Shown piece by piece: positions 32,894 to 44,055 of a stretch of DNA of 64,000 nt (position 1 is the stretch's first letter; each line of letters begins with the position of its first letter). The notes under the pieces are model-generated. The model saw only the letters and a program-made list of their open reading frames with translations. It was not told where the DNA came from and searched no databases. The translations under genes and the position numbers were made by a program. This stretch comes from Diphasiastrum complanatum (lineage: Eukaryota > Streptophyta > Lycopodiopsida > Lycopodiales > Lycopodiaceae), in assembly GCA_029204225.1 (NCBI GenBank), contig CM055094.1, forward strand, positions 7,363,143 to 7,427,142, given 5' to 3'.

Positions 32894-33044
32894 TGTCTAT
32901 GTTCTGTGTTAAAAATTCACAATTCTAGCTTGACTAGTTTTGGTCATATGACTTGTAAATAGTTAGATGGTCATGATGTGGCTTGTCACACGTGCCAAAT
33001 AGCATAGCATTCCGTTCAGAAGGATGTTCTCAAGTGGACCTAAG

Positions 33045-33588
33045 TGTTAGAACCTTTGGAATGAGTCCAAATTATGCTTAGATACAAGAGAGAAAAAATA
33101 GGAGCTATTTTTGGTAATTTTTGCATTGTTGAGGGATCTCCAAGATTCCAACCCTAACTTGGTAGGGATGAAAGATCCACCAAAATTAGCATTAGGGATA
33201 GGTTTAGGGCTACTCATACCTGCCCAAAACTGTGATGGATCATGTATATATAGGTGATGATATCTCACCAAAATCAATCAAGCAATTTCATGATTTTTCT
33301 CTCATAATGATGCAATTGCTCTCTATGTTCATAATTGTTTGAGTACTTGTGATTACTAATGATTATAGATTTGAATGTAGGTATGGTGTACATTACTCAG
33401 ACTGTGGGAGGCCGTACTTTCACACGTGTGAAGCCTTCTTCAAGGATTTGGGCCATTTAGTGAGGTTCAAGCATAGATTTTTGATGGATTTTGATGGTTC
33501 AACTTGTGCTAATCTTATAAAATCATAATCTATTGTTTCCCTCATCATTTCAAGTGTTTTAGGATCCTTATTTGCTGTAAGTTTTACA
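33045..33588 (+). repeat. copia 5' LTR (TG...CA)
   Basis: Starts TGTTAGAACC and ends AAGTTTTACA, followed immediately by the primer site. The 544-base length is typical. It includes the palindrome CACACGTGTG at about 33421. Confidence 0.8.
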
Positions 33589-33600
33589 TGGTATCAGAGC
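33589..33600 (+). promoter_or_regulatory. primer binding site TGGTATCAGAGC
   Basis: A perfect TGGTATCAGAGC touches the LTR end CA. It is complementary to initiator methionine tRNA. Confidence 0.92.
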
Positions 33601-34382
33601 CTAAAGGCTGAAATGAGCTAAATCCTTGGTTTTCATTCAATTTGATCACAATTTTTGATCTAAATCTTGTGTAGATTGGATCTTAGCATCTAGCATTGAT
33701 TCTAGAACTCAAAGTGAGTCAAATAAATTGGAGATTGGTGTTGTGTGACTTCATTTTCAGGTGTTTAGGTGTTAAAACCAGAGGCAAAGTTGAATTCAAT
33801 TCACATTACCAAGATAGCAAGTTTTGCTTGCTCCAAGCATTGATTTGTAAGCGAGTTTTGGAGGTGAATTCATAGAGGAGGCTTTCTAGCATTCAAGGAG
33901 AGGGAAGATCAGAGTTTTGGGGACTCTTCAAGGCTGTTCTAAGGTGTAGTGGACACCTCCTAAAGTGATTTAGGTTCAGTCCAACCATTGCTTGACTTAT
34001 GCACCAAATTAGATCAATTTTTCATCAATTTTGATCATTTTTTGCTTGTGATTGGATAGTAGATTGTGCTGCATCCTCATTAAGTTCAAGTGATTTTGGA
34101 AGTATAGTAGGTTGCTGAAATTCACTCTTGATCAGATCATTTTGAAGTTTTAATGTTCTTTATAGAAAGAGGGGCAATTCTACTAGTATTGTCTGCTTCA
34201 ATCAAGCAAGTGCATTGTTTCTAGTATTCTATGATTTGATTTTGTTAGAGATCATTCTTAAATCTTTATAGGAAGTCTATTACTGATCTTTTCAGGTCCC
34301 TAAGAAGTGGGATAAGGTAGATCTTCAATCAAATCAATAGAAGTAACCTTCATTTGTGTCAAGTCCTTGATTAGGAGACTAG

Positions 34383-35289
34383 ATGGCATCTATAAATGCA
34401 TATCTTTTGGATACTAATGAAAGGCTCAACAAAACTAACTATTCCATATGGAAAGTTAGAATGGAATCCATCATGATCATGCAAGATCTGATGGAAATTG
34501 TAACTGGTAAGGAGGGTGAACCTATTCATCCTCAAGAAAAAGCCAATTACATCAAGAGGTGCAATGTTGCACTACATTGCATAAAAATGAATGTTGCAAA
34601 TGAACTCTTAAGAGAGGTAGGAGATTGCGCTTCGGCTCAAGATGCTTGGGAGACTTTGCAAAAGGTTTATGAATCCAAGAACCAAACTAGAATGTTAGCT
34701 TTGAAGAATCAAATCTATAGAAGCTATCAAAAGAAAGGAGAGAGTGCACATACTTTTGTCCTAAGAGTAAAGGAATTGAACAAAGAGCTAGCCTTCATAG
34801 GTCATCCTATCAAAGGTGAAGAGCTTGTTCAACTCATATTGAATGGACTAAGATTTGAATTTGACAATTTGGTTCAAGGGATATGCAATTATGGATAAGC
34901 TACCCATACTTGAAGAACTCCAAGGCACACTCATGGTCGAGGAATCAAAAAGGAGCCAAATGCAAGAGACGGTGGATAGACTTTCCATCCAAGGTGGAGA
35001 TGACCAAGCTCTCTTCACCAAAGGCAAAGGCAAGTCCAAAGGCAAAGGACCAACATTCAAGAAGTCTACAAAGCTTGAGGATCAAGAAGGACCCTCAAAG
35101 GCATCTCCATCAACCACCAAAGTCAAGGAGGACAAATCAAAGGTGAAGTGCTACTATTGTAGCAAGATGGGGCATTATGCCTCAGAATGCTTCAAGAGGA
35201 AGCAAGATCAAAGCCAAGCCAACATGAGAAAAGAGGAGGAGGAGGAGAGTTCACATGAGGACTCTCTCATGATGTCCATATTTTCTTAA
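34383..35289 (+). pseudogene. copia gag with one frameshift
   Basis: ATG at 34383 starts MASINAYLLDTNERLNKTNY, followed by SIWKVRMESIMIMQDLMEIV, CASAQDAWETLQKVYESKN and ILNGLRFEFDNLVQGI. The frame shifts by one near 34870-34890 into LPILEELQGTLMVEESKR. A Lys/Gly/Ser-rich stretch and the zinc knuckle CYYCSKMGHYASEC (near 35150) follow, then an acidic Glu-rich end and a stop at 35287-35289. All copia gag blocks are present. A single frame change, and possibly a stop between gag and pol, separate it from function. Confidence 0.9.
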
Positions 35290-35299
35290 ACAAGCTTCA

Positions 35300-35811
35300 A
35301 AGGAGAAGATCCTTGGTGGATTGACTTGGGTGCTAGTTCACACATGACTAGTAAAAGGGAGTTTTTCTCTTCTCTCTTATCTTATGATGGACCTATAAAG
35401 TCTATCTATACAGCAAATGATGAAGCTTGTAAGATTGAAGGAGTTGGTAGCATTCCCCTTTGCTTAGGATCTTCCAAAAAGATCAACATAGAAGGTGTTT
35501 TGTACATTCCTACAATAACAAAGAATCTACTAAGTGTTGGCCAAATGGTAGACAATAGTTTCAATGTTGACTTTGCTTCAAATGAATGTTTCATCAAGAA
35601 TAAGGGTAAGATAGTGGCTAAGGGCACTAGACTTGGAAAACTTTATAAGTTGGATGCATTTGTGGATACTAATGTTGTCATGTTGGCCGAGAAGGGCAAG
35701 AAATCTACCTTTACTTTATGGCACAAAAGACTTGGACATGTCAACTCGGGTTCCATGGAGGCTCTGATCAAGGAGGAGTATGTCTATTGGGAAGGAAGAC
35801 AAGGTTTGTGA
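35300..35811 (+). pseudogene. copia protease and GAG-pre-integrase
   Basis: WWIDLGASSHMTSKREFF carries the protease active site as D-L-G-A, where D-S-G-A is normal, so Ser is replaced by Leu. Then come YIPTITKNLLSVGQM and LWHKRLGHVNSGSMEALIK, the GAG-pre-integrase with the HxxxxH pair. The frame breaks at about 35775 and the zinc segment continues in another frame as CEACALSKAHKK. Confidence 0.88.
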
Positions 35812-36600
35812 AGCTTGTGCCTTATCCAAGGCACATAAGAAGGTGTTTCCTAACTCCATCACAAAGTCATCTCTTCATCTTGAACTCATACACTCGGATG
35901 TGCACATTGCTAGCACCAAATCTAATGGAGGTTCATCCATGTTTTTAACCTTCATTGATGACTACTCAAGATATTGTTGGGTGTTCTTACTTTCCTTCAA
36001 GTCTCAAGTATTTGATACTTTTGTAAAGTTCAAGTTGTTTGTGGAAAAGCATCAAGATTCTTAGAAGTGACAATGGTGGAGAATTCATCTCCAATGAGTT
36101 CAAGGCCTTTTGTGAGGAGGAAGGGATCAAGAAAGAGACTTCTTGTCCTTACACTCCTCAGCAAAATGGAGTTGCTGAAAGAAGGAATAGAACATTATGT
36201 GAATGTTCTAAGGCTTTAATATTAGATGCTTGTTTGCCCAAATCCTTTTGGGGTGAGTCTCTTGTATGTGCAAACTACTTGATGAGTAGGGTGTCTTGTA
36301 AAGCAATTGAAGGCAAAACTCCTTATGAGATGTTGTATGGAAAGAAACCCAATCTTAAACACTTGAAAGTTTTTGGGTGTATATGTTATGTGCATGTGCC
36401 ATTGGAAACAAGAACCAAGGAGGATGCATCTTCCACAAGAGGGATCATGCTTGGATATGCAAGCTCAAGCAAGGGCTACAAAGTTTATCTCCCATCCTTG
36501 AACAAATTTGTTGTTTCAAGGGAGGTTATCTTTGATGAACATCATATGCATATGCTTGAAGAAGGCTCAAGTGCTCCAACAATCAAGAAGAAGATGATCG
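35780..36600 (+). pseudogene. copia integrase
   Basis: CEACALSKAHKKVFPNS, LELIHSDVH, FLTFIDDYSRYCWVFLL, then a frame change at about 36045, LRSDNGGEFISNEF, TSCPYTPQQNGVAERRNRTL, AKSFWGESL-like (KSFWGESLVCANYL) and LKVFGCICYVHVP. The catalytic triad D-D-E is visible: D in HSDV, D in R-S-D-N-G-G, and E in GVAERRNRT. The single frame change splits the catalytic core. The tail reaches GYKVYLPSLNKFVVSREVIF near 36530. Confidence 0.9.
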
Positions 36601-37853
36601 AGGAGCAAGATCTTGGTTTTGAGGAGGAGCTCATGGAGGAGCAAGCACCAAACCCACCTATCACACCAAGGAGATCTTCAAGGGCAAAAGTGGAGCCATC
36701 AAGGCTCACATATCAAGGCAAAGGACAACAAGTTGAGGGTATCTCATCCACTTATTATGCTTTATCTAGTTTTGAAGAACCATCTAATGTTGAAGATGCA
36801 TTGAACTCCAAAGAATGGCATAAAGCTATGTTGGATGAGTATGATGCCTTAATTGAGAATGAAACTTGGTTGCTTGTTGAGAGACCTCAAAGGAATGTAA
36901 TAGGATGCAAGTGGGTCTTCAAGCTTAAGTTGAATGCAAATGGGAGTGTTAACAAACATAAAGCAAGATTAGTTGCAAAAGGTTATGCTCAAGAGAGAGG
37001 GATAGACTATGAGGAAACTTTTGCACCCGTGGCCAAGATGGTCACAATAAGGCTAATCATTGCACTTGCATCACATTTTGGATGGAACCTATGTCAAATG
37101 GATGTCTCTAATGCTTTCTTGAATGGTTTTTTGGAAGAGGATATCTATATGGAGCAGCCACAAGGGTTCATCAAGCATGGAATGGAGAACAAAGTATGCC
37201 ATCTCCAAAGAAGCATCTATGGCTTAAAGCAAGCCTCGAGATCTTGGAATTCAAGACTACATTGCTATCTCATTTCACTTTCTTTTGCTCAAAGTGAATA
37301 TGATCCCACTCTTTACATTAAGTTTGATGATGTTGGTATTGTACTTTTACTCATTTATGTAGATGACATCATCATTAGTGGAAATAGTGTTGATGGTATT
37401 AAAAAAATCAAGATAGATCTATCCTTAGAGTTCAAGATGGTAGATCTAGGGTGTCTTCACTTCATCTTAGGCATAGAGGTACTTAGAGGATCTGATTTTA
37501 TCTTTATAAGTCAAGTAGACTATGCTCAAAGTCTTTTGAAGAAGTTTAAGATGGAAGTATGCAAAAGTGTTGACACATCAATGGAGCAAAATGTAAAAGT
37601 GCCAAATGAAGATGATGAAAGATCCTTCATGGACATCACTTTGTTTAGGCAACCTATAGGCTCCTTAATGTGGATCACTATAACTAGACCAAATCTTAGC
37701 TTTAGTGTATGTAGGTTGAGCCAATCCATGCAAAAGCCATTGAATATCCATTGGAAAAAGTCTAAGAGGATTCTAAGATACATCTCGGGTACATTGGATT
37801 TTGGGATTCTATATAGAGGAGATGTGATTAATGCTAATCAACTAGTTTGTTAG
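36600..37853 (+). pseudogene. copia reverse transcriptase, 3' truncated
   Basis: One uninterrupted frame (shared with integrase from 36039) reads WHKAMLDEYDALIENETWLL, CKWVFKLKLNANG, KARLVAKGYAQERGIDYEET, QMDVSNAFLNGFLEEDIYME, YGLKQASRSWNSRL, then LIYVDDIIISGNS (YVDD at 37356-37367) and LGCLHFILGIEV. It ends at IHWKKSKRILRYISGTLDFG and a stop at 37853, before any RNase H motif. The RT catalytic residues look intact. Confidence 0.92.
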
Positions 37854-37954
37854 TCTCTGTCGTTGCTATTCGTTTCAGCTGGGCATGAAGCCTGTTGAGC
37901 TGCCAACTGGCAGCATGAAGAATTTCTCTTCATTTCTTTCGTTCTTTTAGTTTT

Positions 37955-38096
37955 GCGGTCCTGGAGGTGTGTTTACGATTCGTGAATTGTTCATGCTTCA
38001 AGTCAAAGACACGTTGACTATCGCGAATTGTTCTCGTTTGACCTTCGTGTCTTGTTCGTGCTGCGACAAAGTTGCAGGAGTTCACCATTTCTGACA
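37955..38096 (-). repeat. fragment of a copia LTR (partner 41891-42449)
   Basis: The right end GCAGGAGTTCACCATTTCTG, followed by ACA, matches the right end of 41891-42449. Upstream GTCCTGGAGG, TCGTGAATTGTT and GACCTTCG words also recur. As the element runs on the minus strand, this is the start (TGTCAGAA) of its 3' LTR. Left of about 37955 the similarity ends. Confidence 0.7.
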
Positions 38097-39690
38097 AAAA
38101 GGCCAAATCAACAATTAATGCCAAAGGGGGCCTAACTCCATAAGTTGAGCAACAATCAAGAGGAAGAAAGAGTTGGAAAACAACTAGCACCATTTAAGAG
38201 GCTAACTCTCGTGCAAAAGGAGCCAAGCAATAAATACAAAAGGAAGAAGAAGAGCATTTATGTTGGGGGATTTGATACACAAAGATCCCAAAAGCCCAAA
38301 TACAATTAGGCATGAGGGGTTATTTTACATAGGCTCATGTTGAAAGGTTAAATCAACATTCAATGCCTTAGAAGAGACTGCTGAAGGATGAGAAAAGAGA
38401 GAAGAAGAGTAGAATGGCAAAGTGAAGAAAATAGGTGGGCTCTAGGCCTTGAAGATGAGCAGACGTTCTACTGAAGATTGGGATTTTTTGTTATGTGATT
38501 TTTTTTTCTGTTATGAGGTTCAGATGCTTCAGTGTGCAAAAAAGTTCAAGCTTCTTTCCTTTTCACTGGATACTACAGGTTCTTGGTGTGATCTTCACAT
38601 TGCTGAGTGTGTTCAGAGAGCGAATAATATGGCCATAATCTACTGCTATTTTGTTGTTCTCTGGTGATTTAGCTGTGGAGTTGGACTCCCCGTGATTTTA
38701 AGACTGTCATCCCTTGGTAGAATGCTGCATCTTAATTTGGAATTTGAGTCTCTGCAAGACTACTACTTGTTTCTGTTATGGTTAGGAAGTGATGCTGCTT
38801 AACTCTCTTTTGTGAATTCATGAACACTAGACCCAGATTGTTTTGACATTTCTTGTGTATGCTGATGCTGCAATGGCATTGTCTCTCTCTGTTGAACTCC
38901 CATGTGTTGAGTCTGAGCCTTACAACTGTGTACTATTGTGTTAGCCTGGGATATTGAAAGAATGATTGAGTTGTTAGGGTCCTCCAGCTTCTATGTGTTC
39001 CTAGAATCTTCCTAAAAGGAGCTCATAAACTAAAGCTCTGCTCTTGAAAATGTTATTAAGTTATGATATAAAGTTCAATCTAGACGGTGAAGACCCACAT
39101 CTTCTAGAGTGTCTTATAACCTTCATTCAGGCTGAATAGGAATCTGTGGCACAAGCATCTCCTAGGATATTACCACTGTATAGCACCATATTGTGAGACA
39201 AACTCCAACAAACGTATACAACAATTGTAGATGCATACCTAGAGTCATGTCATGGATAGAGCACACTTTGGAGACCCGCATTGATTCTTGTTGGTTATAC
39301 GTGTTTTAGGGCATGTCAACACAGAAATAATGGAATTGGACACCACAGCTCGAGAAGTTCATCTTGGAGACATCGCCATAGAAGTAAGTGCAAATGGTTT
39401 TTAGATTCTAGCCATTGTACACCTCTGTGATCATCATCGTTGGGTAGCACAGGCTGATATACACTACGTATTTGTAATTCACTAGCAACTCTTGGATCTA
39501 TATAAGCATACTCTCCCGTTGGTCATACATCTGAGAGCCTAGAAATCTCTCATTGACCCGGGAGTACATGATAATTAGTGGAGCCCCCAAGATTGAGACC
39601 TTGATTACTCACGTAAGGACAGTGTGGGTCCTTTCCCTGTTGGACTTTCTGGCTGGACCAGTCCTCCGCCAGAAATTTCCCCTAAAACAT
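38097..39690. other. no gene recognised
   Basis: About 1.6 kb between the LTR fragment and copia integrase debris. A 72-codon plus frame (38449-38667) rich in Cys and Leu has no recognised motif. This stretch separates the minus copia pol (which ends near 39930) from its 3' LTR fragment, so part of it is probably inserted DNA. Confidence 0.3.
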
Positions 39691-39890
39691 TATTTGATGA
39701 TTTTTCTAGAAGGATGACCATGATTTTTTGAAGTACAATTCCAAAGCATTCAAGGTTTTCAAACACTTCAAAGAAGTTGGTGAAACTCAAACTTCAAGAA
39801 AAATCAAGGCATTACAATCTAACAATGGAGGTGAATTTATTTCTATTGAGTTCAAAGAGTACTGGAAATTCAATGGCTTAAATTAATAGT
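39690..39890 (+). pseudogene. short copia integrase core fragment
   Basis: In two plus frames the sequence reads DDFSRRMTMIF, then SKAFKVFKHFKEVGETQTSR, KIKALQSNNGGEFISIEFKE and YWKFNGLN. This is the integrase core with R-S-D-N-G-G changed to Q-S-N-N-G-G, so the catalytic Asp is lost. It lies on the strand opposite to the adjacent copia pol and is therefore a separate insertion or an inverted piece. Confidence 0.75.
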
Positions 39891-39924
39891 ATACCACTAG
39901 CTATATATCTCAGTCAGATTTTAT

Positions 39925-41865
39925 GTATTGAACCTAGAGCTCTCCTTTTGAGATTAAATCTCGAATGTAATGGTACTTCAGAGGTATGTGTTTTGTCTTT
40001 GAATGGAAGACATGATCTTGGAACAGATAAATGGCACTCTGAGAGTCCATCATCATTATGCTTGGTCCTCCTTGTGGTATCCCGATTGCCTCCAGCATCA
40101 TTTGTAACCACACTACCTCGTTCGCCACCTTTGAAGCTACAATGTATTCAGCTTCGCAAGATGATTGAGCTACCAAGATTTGCTTTTTGCATATCCAGCT
40201 GATTGCAGCTCTGCACGCTATGGTACATCCTCCAGTTATGGACTTGATGTCATCTTTGCAGCTCACCCAGCTTGCATCACTGCAGTGGTGCAGCTCGAAT
40301 CCTTTTCTTTCAATTTTAGCTCTATAGGCTAATCCCATATTTTGGGTACCCTTTAGACGCTGTAGGATTCGTTTTGCCATTTGCCAATGTGCCATGCCAA
40401 GATTGGAAGAGGATTGGCTTAAAGCATATACAGAGAAAGCTAAACCGGGTCTTGTACAAATTGTAAGATATATCAGACTACCGATTAGATTTTGGTAGGG
40501 TATATCTGTCATCTTCTGTTCTTCTTCTTTTATTTTTGGGAAATCTTGCTTTGTCAGCTTGGCTCCAGCTATCATTGGTGTGGTCTTTTCCTTGCAATCC
40601 ATCATGTTATATTGCTTGAGCACCTTTCTGGCATATTTCGACTGACTCAAGTGCATTCGCTCTTTGTTCGATCTCTTCTGATCTCCAGCCCGAGGCATTT
40701 AGTTGCTTCTCCTAGATCTGTGATTTCATAATTTTCAAAAATCTGACTCTTCATGTTCTCAATTAGTTTCAAGGAGTTACCTATTATAAGAGAATCATCC
40801 AAAAGATAGTCAGTATCACAAAATCTTTTTCTACTCTTTTTATGTAGGCATTACAGTCCGGTTGTATGGGCTTGAAGTCTAGAGACTTTAGAAGACTATC
40901 GAGCTTTTTATACCAAGCTCATGATGCCTATTTTAGACCATAGATGCATCTCTACAACTGACAGACATATTGTCGATTGTTGGGGGTCTTCAAAACCTTC
41001 AAGCTGCTTCATGAAGATTTTCTCCTCTAGATCTCCGTGGAGAAAGGCTGTCTTCACATCAATCTGGTGAATTTTCAGATTGTGTTGTGTGGCGTATGCA
41101 AGAAGTAGTCATATGCTTGTCATCTTGACCATCGACGAATATGTGTCGAAATAATCAACATCATATCTCTGTGTGTAGCTTTGTCTTGCCTTGTAACGGC
41201 CAATGGTGCCATCTGATTTTATTTTCTTCTTGTATACCCACTTGTAGTTGACGATTTTTCTGTTTTCTGGCAGTGGCTCTAGTGTCCATGCCTCGTTTCG
41301 CCTCATCGACTCGATCTCCTCTGACATTGTCTGCTTCCAAAATTCTCTTTCTGGACTCTGGATAGCTTCTTGATATGTTGTTGGCTCTTTAGTAAAGCTA
41401 CAGTACTCGAATTGGGTGTCTTCGCTCCACTGAAGATTGCCAGTGTATCGGTCTGAAGGTCGTCTTTGTCTTGTTGACCTTCTGGGTTCATTTTGTCGCT
41501 GCTCGAATGTTTATTATTCGTGGGGTTGATCTTGCGCTTCTTGTTGCTCTGGAGTCTATGGCTTAGCATTCTGATTTGATGTCTGTCCTCGATCTCCCTC
41601 TTGAATCGACAATAGTGTGAAGATCTCATGGCCTCTTTCATCTTTTAGTCCAAGAAATGTGGACTCATCAAACTTCACATCTCTGCTCGAAACAACCTTT
41701 TTCGTGGTTGGGTTGTAGAGCCTGTACACTGCGTTCCGTTCAAGTACCCGACCATGATCGTTTGCTCTTATTTATCATCGAGCTTGATTCTTTTTTCTTT
41801 TGGAATGTTCTTATATGCTGCACATCCGTGTGGTGCCAGGAAGCACTGATATCACTCTATGGGCG
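39925..41865 (-). pseudogene. copia pol fragment: integrase tail, RT, RNase H
   Basis: From 41865 downward: YKNIPKEKRIKLDDK and MVGYLNGTQ (integrase tail). A charged linker and NEAWTLEPLPENRKIVNYKW follow, then VYKKKIKSDGTIGRYKARQS and VDYFDTYSSMVK (RT start). Weak RT remains with NYEITDLGEATKCLGL come next. Then one 254-codon frame (40698-39934) reads YARKVLKQYNMMDCKEK, LIGSLIYLTICTRPGLAFSV, HHCSDASWVSCKDDIKSITG, SCEAEYIVAS, MMMDSQSAIYLFQDHVFHSK and TKHIPLKYHYIRDLI. RNase H acidic residues are largely present. The YxDD block is not readable. Frameshifts are concentrated in RT. Confidence 0.88.
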
Positions 41866-41877
41866 GAATAGATATCA

Positions 41878-41889
41878 GCACTAATACCA
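41878..41889 (-). promoter_or_regulatory. primer binding site, variant
   Basis: On the minus strand TGGTATTAGTGC follows the LTR end TTCTAGCA after one base. This resembles TGGTATCAGTGC-type copia primer sites with one change. Directly after it the integrase tail begins, so gag, protease and the integrase core are deleted. Confidence 0.6.
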
Positions 41890-41890
41890 C

Positions 41891-42449
41891 TGCTAGAAGA
41901 AAAACAAATTGTTATAACCAGGATCGTGGATTACTTGGAGAATGGAGTTACGAGCAGTTCTTTATGTGGAAAATCAGATTATCAGTGTAGGAGTCATAGA
42001 CTGCCGTGAAAGAAAGATTGCAAAAACAATTAGGTGTCTGAGACATCTATGGAATCCTCTAATAATGATAACCTAATATTAAGAGAATGTAAAATCAATT
42101 TAGGCATCATAGACAACCATACAATTCTCTGATAATGGTGTTTGTGTAAAAGGGAGTGAGAGTTATCATTCAACAAGAATGCAATGAAGTAGAACAATAG
42201 CGAATCTATATAATGAAAGGTTGTAAAAACAACAATCAGACCACAATACAATTGCGCTGATAAGCTTTTGTAGTCCTGGAGGCATGTTTGATTTTCACGA
42301 ATCGTTCGCGAATCTTTCGTCACTCGTTCATCCTAGAAGCATGTTGACTTTCGTGAATTGTTTGATCTTTGTGAATCATTTGACCTTCGAGTCAAGGTTC
42401 GTTGACTTTCGTGTTGCGGCAAAGTTGCAGGAGTTCACCATTTCTAACA
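41891..42449 (-). repeat. copia 5' LTR (minus strand)
   Basis: Read on the minus strand it starts TGTTAGAA and ends TTCTAGCA, an inverted terminal pair, followed by the primer site. Length is 559 bases. The outer 180 bases recur at 37955-38096. It contains repeated GACTTTCGTGAATTGTT-type words. Confidence 0.75.
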
Positions 42450-42522
42450 CTATTCAGGATCTTCTCCCTCTACAATAGGCTGTGGACAACTCTTCTCTCA
42501 GCAAGGATGTTCAGTATCAACA

Positions 42523-43484
42523 ATGCCTTTAGCCTCTACAGCTAGCTCGAACCCGGCTGGTGCTCCACTTTTTGCTCGCTCCTCTTACACAAATTGTCAA
42601 GTGGAAAGACAAGTTGCGATGGAAAATTGGACGTCTTCCAATGGTGCCATGCAGAAAGTGTGGTCGTCGTCGTCCTCTTCGACAGGTTCCTCGTTCTCAC
42701 TACTACATCCGCCTTCAATCAGTTGTTGCTGCAGGCACAAGAACACCCTCCTATGCACCCTGCGGTGTTACATCTTCTGCAGTTGCTGCTCAATTGGCAA
42801 ATTCGCTCTCCGAACTGCTCCATCTCTTGCGCATGATGGGTTGAAGGTGCGTATCTTCCACTTGGATCCATGTCTCTTTTCAGCTCACTTGGATGCTCTT
42901 TCTAACCACTCTGTAGTTGTTTATTTTATGGGCGAATTCCCTTTTGCGGATAGTATCAAACGCTTTGGAGTGAGCCATTGGGAGCAGCTTAATGCTAAGG
43001 TCCTTTCCTCTCAAGCTTTGGGCAAAGTCTTCTTCTTGTTCAATTTTTCTTCTGTGTAGGAGGTTAATTCTGTCCTTGCCAATGGTCCTTATCTTTATGC
43101 TGGCAATCCGATTTACGTCACCAAGTACACTGATGCCTTCACAATTCATGACTCCTCACAGATGGAAGTTCCGGTTTGGGTTGGGCTCCCATTTTTTCCT
43201 CCCAAGCACTTGTCAACTCTAGATGTGGTTCTCCCTAGCCTCGACAAGGTTCTGCTTATCCAGCCTCCTAAGCTCCATAATCCTTCTCCTCATGTGTGCA
43301 CTTGCATTTCATGGAAGCTAGCTGATCCTCCTCTGGAACAGGTGTAGTTCTACTATGGTAATCGTGTCTACTCTCAGATTGTTATTTTTAAAGGGCTGCC
43401 GGATTCATGTTATCATTGCCACCATCTTGGTCATGCAGTTGCTTCTTGTCGACTTCCTCCACGATGCCCTTTTCAGCACCTGCT
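42523..43484 (+). pseudogene. LINE ORF1, amino-terminal part (DUF4283-like and zinc knuckle)
   Basis: After a Ser-rich start, the frame (42523-43059) has HLDPCLFSAHLDALSNHSVV and YFMGEFPFADSIKRFG. After a TAG the same frame continues with VNSVLANGPYLYAGNPIYVT, MEVPVWVGLPFFPPKHLSTL and VYSQIVIFKGLPDSCYHCHH, ending with the knuckle CYHCHHLGHAVASC. The 'v..ll..Gp......pl.l..w' and 'iPvWV.lP.LP..f...' pattern is that of plant LINE ORF1 proteins (DUF4283), RNA-binding partners of ORF2. Stops at 43057-43059 and near 43345 break it. The LTR element inserts 20 codons after the knuckle. Confidence 0.8.
43478..43484. repeat. left copy of the duplicated 7-mer ACCTGCT
   Basis: ACCTGCT at 43478-43484 and again at 51211-51217 flank the LTR element, one base outside the TCATGT...ACATGA ends on each side. 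This is consistent with a target-site duplication. Confidence 0.75.
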
Positions 43485-43485
43485 A

Positions 43486-44037
43486 TCATGTACTTCTAGT
43501 ACATCAGAGTTTATCGATGCATTAGAATATCCAATGTAAGCTTTGTAGGCCCAAAAGGAGCTATTGGCCTTAATAACAAGGTGGTTCCCTCTTTAGGCAC
43601 TCCAAAGTAATTAATAAGGATAATAGGCCAACAAAGGCCCAGATACACTTGATAAGACTTAACAAGGGCTAACTATCTTCCAAGATAGTTATGTTTAGTT
43701 AAGTTAGGGAACTTGTCTATAAGTAGACAAGAAACATCACTTTTGGGATCTTTTGGCTCATTTGCAATTGAGCAAACTAGAAGCTCCATCTCCTCTTCAT
43801 CCTTTGTGAATGTGAGCCTTGGGATCTTGATCTTGCTAGGTCTCATGTGCCACATCACATGAATTCATGTACTCCGCACTCTCCATTATGGAATCCATCT
43901 CCTTTTGATGATCACTTTGATATGAGCTTTGTGGTAGCTTGTGGTTATTCTTCATCTTTGGTTCTCTTCAACATAGGTGTGGTGGTTGCCTCCTTGTTCT
44001 AGATTGCTTGGCTTGGATTGAGAGGCATGGCACATGA
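43486..44037 (+). repeat. 5' LTR of the chimeric element
   Basis: Terminal inverted TCATGT/ACATGA. About sixteen differences from the 3' LTR were counted by eye over the first 210 bases, suggesting an old insertion. The first 14 bases include a small ATGTACTTCTAGTACAT palindrome. Confidence 0.9.
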
Positions 44038-44043
44038 CATTTG

Positions 44044-44055
44044 TGGTATCAGGGC
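44044..44055 (+). promoter_or_regulatory. primer binding site, variant TGGTATCAGGGC
   Basis: One mismatch from TGGTATCAGAGC, six bases after the LTR end. The spacing is slightly longer than in the other copias here. Confidence 0.75.

Larger units (their letters stand above)
33045..37853 (+). mobile_element. copia element, 5' LTR to RNase H border, 3' truncated
   Basis: LTR (33045-33588), primer site, leader of about 780 bases, gag, protease, integrase and most of RT occur in the usual copia order. Only four frame breaks occur over more than 3.4 kb. It stops at 37853, just where RNase H would start, and an LTR fragment of a different copia follows at 37955. No 3' LTR or target duplication can be given. 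Confidence 0.9.

Noticed and set aside
33421-33430. CACACGTGTG palindromes (also near 15206 and 57392) as shared regulatory sites
   Set aside because: Three scattered 10-mers in unrelated contexts; G-box-like cores are common and nothing links them to a promoter.
42560-42844. Alternative plus frames over LINE ORF1
   Set aside because: They are out-of-phase shadows of the ORF1 frame that carries the DUF4283-like pattern.
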